11,398 nt of DNA, taken from the NCBI GenBank assembly GCA_019309665.1, contig JAFDFV010000061.1, forward strand, positions 1-11,398. Reading direction: 5' to 3'. Under the pieces are notes generated by a model, which saw only the letters and a program-made list of their open reading frames with translations, did not search any database and was not told the origin of the DNA. Positions 7,026-11,398 of the stretch are shown here, piece after piece. Every line of letters begins with the position of its first letter. The stretch's first letter is position 1. Origin of the DNA: Deltaproteobacteria bacterium. Its GTDB lineage: Bacteria; Desulfobacterota; Desulfobacteria; Desulfobacterales; ETH-SRB1. The translations under genes and the position numbers were made by a program.

Positions 7026-7202
7026 GGTGTCAGGTCTACACACTTGACGCAAGCCGTGAGTTGAGGCCGGAACTTAACTATAAACTATGGAAAAATTATA
7101 GCCTAATGGCATCCTCGTGCCGAGATAAATCCGAATCGTTGGGATAAAGCGAAATCCTATGAAACCGAAAGCCCTGATAAAAAGTTCCCGACCCCTGACA
7201 CC
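7026..7202. repeat. Inverted-repeat-bounded segment overlapping the 3' end of bioD
   Basis: A perfect 9-bp inverted repeat, GGTGTCAGG (7026-7034) and CCTGACACC (7194-7202), bounds 177 bp. The right part (7157-7202) is read as the last codons and stop of bioD. The interior contains several small possible hairpins (for example GGCA-TCCTCG-TGCC near 7108-7121). It encodes no protein I can recognise. It may be a remnant of a REP/IS200-type element or of a structured RNA. Confidence 0.45.
7050..7175 (+). ncRNA. Possible remnant of a group II intron domain I
   Basis: The string from AAGCCGTGAG (about 7051) through GTGCCGAGATAAATCCGAAT to GAAACCGAAAGCCC (7161-7174) reminds me of the conserved domain I of bacterial group II introns, and several short stems can be drawn. 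No reverse-transcriptase frame and no domain V are present. This rests on recalled resemblance only and is weak. Confidence 0.25.
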
Positions 7203-7912
7203 TGTGAACTGCATATTCTTTCTATCGGCTGATAGCATTGTTTTTCAGGGTTTGAAAAATCCTTGATTCTGCTGATTACTCCGGCAACTTTTATGCTGGA
7301 ATAACTTTCAACCGCCTCAATATTTTCGCTTACCATATCCTGTGGTGCAGGCTTTTCTCCGGCATCTATAAAAACTATTCCGAGCGGTTTAATATGCCTT
7401 TTATACAAAGCCACTATTGTAAGAAGAGTATGGTTGATCGTGCCCAATCCGGCACGGGCGGCAATAATTGGCTTTGCCCCTGTCATCTTGATAAGATCTA
7501 TCATTAATCTATTTTCGTTGACCGGTACAAGAAGCCCGCCGGCAGCCTCTAATATAACAGGAGAATAAATCCGACTCTTTTTATCCAAAGCATTCTGTAT
7601 TGCCTTTAACTCAATAGTTTTTCCCTCATTGCGGGAAGCAAAATAAGGAGCTTTAGGCTCCCTGAAACAATAGACTATTGAATCAGCAGGATCTTTTTTA
7701 GTCAACTGGCTTACATGCTTATAAATGAATCTTGCATCGCTGTCTTTATCATAAGGATCGCTGCATCCTGTTTGAATCGGCTTTATATAAAAAGGTATGC
7801 AACCATTTGCATAGAAAAAATGCATCAGCAAAAGAGATAGAACCGTTTTTCCTACTCCGGTATCAGTGCCTATAACGAAAATATTATCTGTCTTTTTTTT
7901 CAATTTTTCCAT
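7157..7912 (-). CDS. bioD: Dethiobiotin synthetase
   Basis: BioD uses ATP and CO2 to close the ureido ring of 7,8-diaminopelargonate, giving dethiobiotin, the penultimate step of biotin synthesis. The 251-residue protein has the P-loop GTDTGVGKT (15-23), the substrate lysine in YIKPIQTG (K44) and the switch glutamate in LEAAGGLLVPV (E122). The usual EGAGG reads EAAGG here, and the Asn that normally ends the GVV-N strand appears as Asp (D183). The last 13 or so residues after ERICSSQ are unlike BioD and are encoded by an inverted-repeat element at 7157-7202. The ATG at 7912 lies inside bioF (29-nt overlap), with only a weak AAAGAAG ribosome binding site, so translation is probably coupled to bioF. 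bioA and bioB are not in the window. Confidence 0.92.
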   Translation of the reverse strand: MEKLKKKTDNIFVIGTDTGVGKTVLSLLLMHFFYANGCIPFYIKPIQTGCSDPYDKDSDARFIYKHVSQLTKKDPADSIVYCFREPKAPYFASRNEGKTIELKAIQNALDKKSRIYSPVILEAAGGLLVPVNENRLMIDLIKMTGAKPIIAARAGLGTINHTLLTIVALYKRHIKPLGIVFIDAGEKPAPQDMVSENIEAVESYSSIKVAGVISRIKDFSNPEKQCYQPIERICSSQVSGVGNFLSGLSVS

Positions 7913-9041
7913 ATGCTTCTTTTAAACTACTGACTAACTTTCTGACATCTTTCTCTGTATGGAGGGCAGTCATGCCGATTCTCAACATGGCTTTGTGAAG
8001 CGGCACAGTTGGATACCGTGCAGGTAAAACAAAAATATTTTCTTCAAGCAACCTTTCAGATATCTCCAGCGCCCTGTTTTCATCTCCGATTTCTACTGCA
8101 AGAATATGAGCATCGCCTTTTACGCAAAAACCCTCGTAAACAAGCTTTTCTTTGGTAAGACTGCTTATCTCGCGCAGATGTTTTCTTTGTTTTTCGCATT
8201 GAGAAATAATCCCTAAAAGGTCTATGGCTGATGCAGCATGCGCTTCAGGAAGAGAAGTGGTATAAATTAAAGGAGAAGAAAAATTAAAAAAATATTCTTT
8301 AAAGTCGGCGGGCATAAGTACAAAAGCACCAAAAAGACCAAGAGCCTTGCCAAATGTACCAACTCCAATGTCCGCTACATCACGGGCAATGCCCTTCCCA
8401 TTTTCGCCTGTCGCTCCGAATGCATGTGCTTCATCAACTATGCTGAAAAAGTCGAAACGTTCCTTGAGAGCTTTAAAACCCTGAACATCAAGAAAATCTC
8501 CATCCATACTGAAAAGGGACTCTGTAAGCACTGCGGGCTTATTCTTACTGGTTTTTTCAAGCCATTTGCAAAGATGAGACATGGAGTTATGGTTATATCC
8601 ATGGAAATCCGCACCACTTAAAAGCATACCCTTCACACTGCTGGCATGTATATGCTTGTCGAAAATCAACAAATCACCTTTTTCAAAAAGTGCGGAAACA
8701 ATACCTATATTTGCCTGATAGCCGCTGGGAAAAAACAGAGCATCCTCATATCCAAAAAAACGGGCATATTCTTTTTCAGCCTGGTTGATGACAGAATAAT
8801 TTCCTGAAACAAGCCTTGACGAAGAAGAAGATGTAGCATACTTCAAAAAATTACCTGATACTTTACGTTTAAGTTTATCAGACACCCCAAGGCCAAGATA
8901 GTCGTTTGACGCAAAGTTTAATACTTTTCTGTTTCCTATAAAAAAATATTTTTCTTGTCTTTTATTTATTTCAACAGGCTTTCTGTATAGACCTGCGTTA
9001 TGCTGGTTCAGTAATCTGTTTTTGATTCTTTCTGCAAACAT
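7884..9041 (-). CDS. bioF: 8-amino-7-oxononanoate synthase
   Basis: BioF is a PLP enzyme that joins a pimeloyl thioester to L-alanine, the first committed biotin step. Length is 385 residues, normal for the family. Visible motifs are NFASNDYLGL (42-51), SSSSSRLVSGN (71-81), FFPSGYQAN (103-111), the cofactor-binding VDEAHAFG (202-209, with D203 and H206) and the PLP lysine K232 in GTFGKALG. The C-terminal LRIGMTALHT is typical. No insertion or break is seen. The ATG at 9041 overlaps the 3' end of the hot-dog gene by 34 nt, and the 3' end overlaps bioD by 29 nt, so the three genes form a tightly coupled unit. The fold is shared with other alpha-oxoamine synthases, but the neighbouring bioD supports BioF. 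Confidence 0.95.
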   Translation of the reverse strand: MFAERIKNRLLNQHNAGLYRKPVEINKRQEKYFFIGNRKVLNFASNDYLGLGVSDKLKRKVSGNFLKYATSSSSSRLVSGNYSVINQAEKEYARFFGYEDALFFPSGYQANIGIVSALFEKGDLLIFDKHIHASSVKGMLLSGADFHGYNHNSMSHLCKWLEKTSKNKPAVLTESLFSMDGDFLDVQGFKALKERFDFFSIVDEAHAFGATGENGKGIARDVADIGVGTFGKALGLFGAFVLMPADFKEYFFNFSSPLIYTTSLPEAHAASAIDLLGIISQCEKQRKHLREISSLTKEKLVYEGFCVKGDAHILAVEIGDENRALEISERLLEENIFVLPARYPTVPLHKAMLRIGMTALHTEKDVRKLVSSLKEAYGKIEKKDR

Positions 9042-9472
9042 GAAAAAACCTTGCGATAATGCGCCTGTAATATTTTTTTGTTAAACATGCGGTCATAATC
9101 AATAGTTGCGTACAAAAACTCACCTTCAATCTGTACCTTATTTCCCTTGCCGGCCTGTAACTCATAGCAAAAAGCAGATTTGCTCTGACTCACAAGTGTT
9201 CCCTTAAGCAGATAACTGCCATTTAAAATATGATTGGCAGGTATAGCGCATTGGTTTATCTTTAACAAAAAGGCATGGTTTTCAAATCCGGTCAGAAAAC
9301 GAACATGATATGCCCCTAATTGTGCAAGAGACTCGATTCCCAGGTAGGCAGGATCGTTAAAATACTTTTTTTTACCTGCAATAGTCGCGGCTCCGATTTC
9401 TGATATTCTGTCCAAAAGGACAAAATCGTCTAAGCCCGAATTTATTTCTATTCTATTAACGATATTCATCAT
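9008..9472 (-). CDS. Hot-dog fold dehydratase/thioesterase-like protein (FabZ/ApeP-like) in the biotin cluster
   Basis: A protein of about 154 residues that fits a single hot-dog domain acting on acyl-ACP. The core is FVLLDRISEIG (17-27) and YLGIESLAQLGAYH (43-56), where the E-x3-Q pattern of the FabZ/ApeP central helix is visible (E47, Q51). The FabZ catalytic HFPG is absent: the corresponding stretch reads YFNDPAYLG, so it is nearer to ApeP-like dehydratases or may be non-catalytic. I start it at the paired ATGs (9472/9469), where the domain begins; the frame stays open to 9589 with a hydrophobic, low-quality stretch overlapping an inverted repeat. There is no good ribosome binding site at any candidate start. 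It overlaps bioF by 34 nt, so a role in making or editing the pimeloyl precursor is likely. It could also be a thioesterase. Confidence 0.7.
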   Translation of the reverse strand: MMNIVNRIEINSGLDDFVLLDRISEIGAATIAGKKKYFNDPAYLGIESLAQLGAYHVRFLTGFENHAFLLKINQCAIPANHILNGSYLLKGTLVSQSKSAFCYELQAGKGNKVQIEGEFLYATIDYDRMFNKKILQAHYRKVFSCLQKESKTDY

Positions 9473-9566
9473 ATCTAATGAGTGTAACCAAAATAGAACT
9501 TCGGTAATTGAAAAAAACCAAAACGTAACAGTTCGCACTATCGTCATTCCGGCTTCAGGTAATAAA

Positions 9567-9741
9567 ATTTGAAAATGGCTGAAACTCACGCCAAAGTGAC
9601 TCTAAAGAAAAAACATATCCAAACTTTAAATACAGTCATGAATCAAACATATTATGCTTATGATTAAATGGGGTAACGGGTGATGCGATGTTTTTTCTTA
9701 AGAGTCACTAAGAGCGCTCAGACAATCAGCCATTTTCAAAT
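9567..9741. mobile_element. MITE-like inverted-repeat element 1 (175 bp)
   Basis: Outer arms of 16 bp are perfect complements (9567-9582 and 9726-9741; ATTTGAAAATGGCTGA). Inner arms of 21 bp match at 20 of 21 (9596-9616 and 9688-9708; GTGACTCT then AAGAAAAAACAT). The loop (9617-9687) has no protein. The left outer arm reaches into the extended upstream frame of the hot-dog gene, which supports the shorter start chosen for that gene. Confidence 0.75.
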
Positions 9742-9743
9742 TT

Positions 9744-9940
9744 CTTCAGGTGTAATCAATTTCAAAACAGGAAACTGTTTGAGTGCATTAGAGATCGTTA
9801 AAAAAGAACCTGGCAGGGTTATGTGTTTTTCTATAAAATTTCGCTGAACTGCAACCATATCTTTTAATTTGCGGCAAGTTCTTTCTTTACGATATCTTAT
9901 GTGCGAGTTTTTGCTGGTTTGAAATTGATTACACCTGAAG
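9744..9940. mobile_element. MITE-like inverted-repeat element 2 (197 bp)
   Basis: Terminal arms of 27 bp (9744-9770 and 9914-9940) match at 26 of 27, beginning CTTCAGGTGTAATCAATTTC. Pairing continues imperfectly inward (for example ATCGTTAAAAAAGAAC near 9793-9808 against the complement of GTTCTTTCTTTACGAT near 9879-9894), so nearly the whole element can fold as one long hairpin. It begins only 2 bp after element 1. No protein is encoded. Confidence 0.78.
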
Positions 9941-9973
9941 CGAATATATTTTCAAAAAGGTAAAGCGTTATAA

Positions 9974-11112
9974 TTAATTATATTTTCTTACAATCAGAGC
10001 GCTGTTCTGCCCTCCAAAACCGAAATTTTCTAACAATATATTATCTATCGAGCATTCATGCAGGCAAGACATATTGCAAGCTCAACAGCACCGCATGCCG
10101 CAGCTATGTGTCCTATCCATGATTTAAGTGCAATGATAAATGGAGGCCTTTTTCCGCAAACTCGATTAATTAAATCTGCTTCCATTGAATCATTTAATAG
10201 AGTCCCGGTCCCATGTGATGAAATAACATCAATATCGGAAGGGGTAAGCTCTGCTTCCTGTAAAGCCGCATTCACCGCCTTTTCCGACCATATCCCACCT
10301 GGTTCAGGAGCAGTCATTGAATATCCATCAATAGAAGCACCATAGCCGCAAATCTCGCCATAAATCACAGCACTGCGTTTTTTGGCATGCTGAAGATCTT
10401 CCAGCAGAAAAAAAGCTCCCCCTTCTCCCGGCACAAATCCATTTCTGCTTCTATCAAAAGGCTGGATGGCTTTTTCAGGGCTACCCGTTCCATTGCAAAG
10501 GGCCTGAGCTTTTTTATAAGCCCAAATAGCGCTTTTGCTTAACCTTGAATCGCCTCCGCCTGCAAATGCAAGATCAATGTATCCATCCCTGATTTTTCGA
10601 AAAGCCTCACCAATGGCTTGCAATGAAGCGGAACATGCTGTTGTTAGAGTCTGATTCTCCCCGTGGATTCCCGCCAATTTGGCAATAACTGAGGCAGCAG
10701 TATTTGGCAGGAATTTCAACATCCAGAGAGCCATAAGATCTCTTCTATCTATTTCTCCCCCTTTGACATCAGGAAATTCTCCGCCGATATCCAGATTGGG
10801 GCCTGTCCCTAAAAAAAGACCAGCTTCTGCTAATAATTTTTTGTCTATTCCTGCTTTTTTTACTGCTTCAATTGCTGATGCAACACAGAACCGGGCTCCT
10901 CTGTTTAGATATCGCCTGTCTTTAAAAAGACCTGCAAAATCTTTTACATCAAAGCCGTTAATGGGACTTATAACTACATCATTATAAAAAAAAGACCTCT
11001 CGAACGAAGTATTTCCATTTTTCAAATTACCGATTATTTCCTCTATAGTAAAACCTAATGAGGAAATAACTCCAATGGAAGTAATGACGACTCTTCTGTG
11101 TATGTTATCCAT
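9974..11112 (-). pseudogene. Beta-ketoacyl-ACP synthase (FabF-like KAS) with C-terminal deletion and frameshift
   Basis: A condensing enzyme of the KAS I/II family, expected to extend acyl-ACP with malonyl-ACP. The intact frame covers 355 residues (10045-11112) and holds the whole catalytic set: C160 in TTACSASLQA, H300 in SSHGTGTLLND, and K330 and H335 in KSWIGHIAAACGA. It then stops early at ACMNAR. The real C-terminus continues in another frame, ENFGFGGQNSALIVRKYN ending in TAA at 9974-9976. By comparison with the usual FabF spacing about 29 residues between these parts are missing (about 80-90 nt, of the form 3n+1), including the strand after the active-site histidine. FabF proteins are normally about 410 residues. 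The ATG at 11112 gives a normal N-terminus (RRVVITSIGVISSLG) with only a weak ribosome binding site. Placement upstream of the hot-dog gene, bioF and bioD suggests pimeloyl-chain synthesis. Recent decay and assembly error are both possible. Confidence 0.87.
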
Positions 11113-11124
11113 AATCTTTATAAA

Positions 11125-11214
11125 AGTTCACCACGGAACGAGGCAACCAACCTTGAACCTAATCTGAACAGTTATGATAATTCAGTGTAATTCCGTGAAA
11201 ATCCGTGGTGAACT
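11125..11214. repeat. Inverted repeat upstream of the KAS gene
   Basis: Perfect 13-bp arms, AGTTCACCACGGA (11125-11137) and its complement (11202-11214), enclose 64 bp with an additional TTCCGTGAAAATCCGTG stretch. From memory, similar CCACGGA/TCCGTGG palindromes are scattered through many bacterial genomes. It occupies the whole gap between the nitroreductase stop and the KAS start. Confidence 0.65.
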
Positions 11215-11219
11215 ATTGC

Positions 11220-11398
11220 TTATATCTCGCTAAAAATTTCTGAAATAGATTTTCTTGGAGGCATGTCTGGTTTTTCGTCCGGAAATCCCACTGTAATAAA
11301 GCATTTTATTCGAACATCATTTATCCCAAGGATTTCTTCAACATTCGGGATAAACACCAGAGGACCGGTAAGAATGCATGTTCCCAGCCCCAATTCTT
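11220..11398 (-). CDS. Nitroreductase-family protein, C-terminal fragment (start outside window)
   Basis: The last 58 residues of a protein that enters from the right edge: ELGLGTCILTGP, then VRIKCFITVGFPDE, then MPPRKSISEIF and the stop TAA at 11220-11222. The GLGTC segment, the hydrophobic strand ending in G-x-P and the terminal P-R-K/P-x-x-E pattern are typical of FMN-dependent nitroreductases. These are cytosolic dimers that reduce varied substrates with NAD(P)H. It lies about 107 nt upstream of the KAS on the same strand, with a palindromic repeat between, so co-transcription with the biotin cluster is possible but unproven. The substrate cannot be judged. Confidence 0.75.
   Translation of the reverse strand, partial: ELGLGTCILTGPLVFIPNVEEILGINDVRIKCFITVGFPDEKPDMPPRKSISEIFSEI

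Larger units (their letters stand above)
9473..9973. other. Gene-free gap between the KAS and hot-dog genes
   Basis: About 500 bp without a supported gene. Two adjacent inverted-repeat elements fill most of it. No acyl-carrier protein or ketoacyl reductase gene is present in this gap, and I see no clear promoter. CTTCAGGT occurs at 9553-9560 and 9744-9751 and in reverse at 9933-9940, hinting at nested or repeated insertions. Confidence 0.6.

Noticed and set aside
9473..9589. N-terminal extension of the hot-dog protein (39 more codons, hydrophobic)
   Set aside because: It has no recognisable ribosome binding site, does not resemble the hot-dog domain, and overlaps an arm of inverted-repeat element 1, so I treat it as untranslated.
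10058..10345. Plus-strand open frame opposite the KAS gene
   Set aside because: It is the complement of conserved KAS coding sequence and has no family features of its own.
7157..11398. BirA operator in front of the biotin genes
   Set aside because: No TTGTAAAC/GTTTACAA-type dyad was seen; the cluster promoter may lie right of the window.

Overview
This window most likely comes from a sulfate-reducing or related bacterium of the Desulfobacterota (Desulfobacteraceae-like). The reasons are the siroheme-dependent heme genes ahbC, hemB and ahbD, the moderate-to-low G+C, and a biotin cluster carrying its own fatty-acid-synthesis-type enzymes. This placement is inference from gene content, because there is no rRNA or other marker gene in the window.

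Plus-strand half (1-5271). The window opens inside the pore loop of a ClpX-like AAA+ unfoldase. It keeps the ClpP-docking IGF loop and has an unusual C-terminal extension of about 180 residues. Only 39 nt later begins a heme block: ahbC, hemB, ahbD, then a CBS-CBS-ACT ligand-sensing protein translationally coupled to ahbD by an ATGA overlap. AhbC and AhbD are the two radical SAM enzymes of the alternative (siroheme) heme pathway, and HemB makes the porphobilinogen needed upstream. ahbC is broken as read: about 55 nt of the radical SAM barrel are missing and the frame is shifted, although both flanks are well conserved.

Minus-strand half (5277-11398). In the order of transcription (right to left) there is the C-terminal end of a nitroreductase, a beta-ketoacyl-ACP synthase (KAS), a hot-dog dehydratase-like protein, bioF and bioD. 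The hot-dog gene, bioF and bioD overlap one another by about 30 nt each. The KAS and hot-dog genes suggest a dedicated route to the pimeloyl precursor of biotin. The KAS also has an out-of-frame loss (about 80-90 nt estimated) just before its C-terminal FGFGG segment. Further left are a Phd/YefM-RelE/ParE toxin-antitoxin pair with a readable promoter, and a low-molecular-weight phosphotyrosine phosphatase followed by a small unrecognised gene. That gene converges on the CBS gene with only 5 nt between the stop codons.

Intergenic structure. At least six short inverted-repeat elements sit between genes: 3441-3517, 6115-6220, 7026-7202, 9567-9741, 9744-9940 and 11125-11214. Two lie 2 bp apart between the KAS and the hot-dog gene. 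One appears to have supplied the last residues and stop codon of BioD, and one abuts the ribosome binding site of the phosphatase gene. No tRNA, rRNA, CRISPR array or complete insertion sequence was seen. I could not find a wholly new system with confidence. The most notable points are the two core-gene lesions, the biotin/FAS cluster, the extended ClpX paralogue beside heme genes, and the dense palindromic elements.
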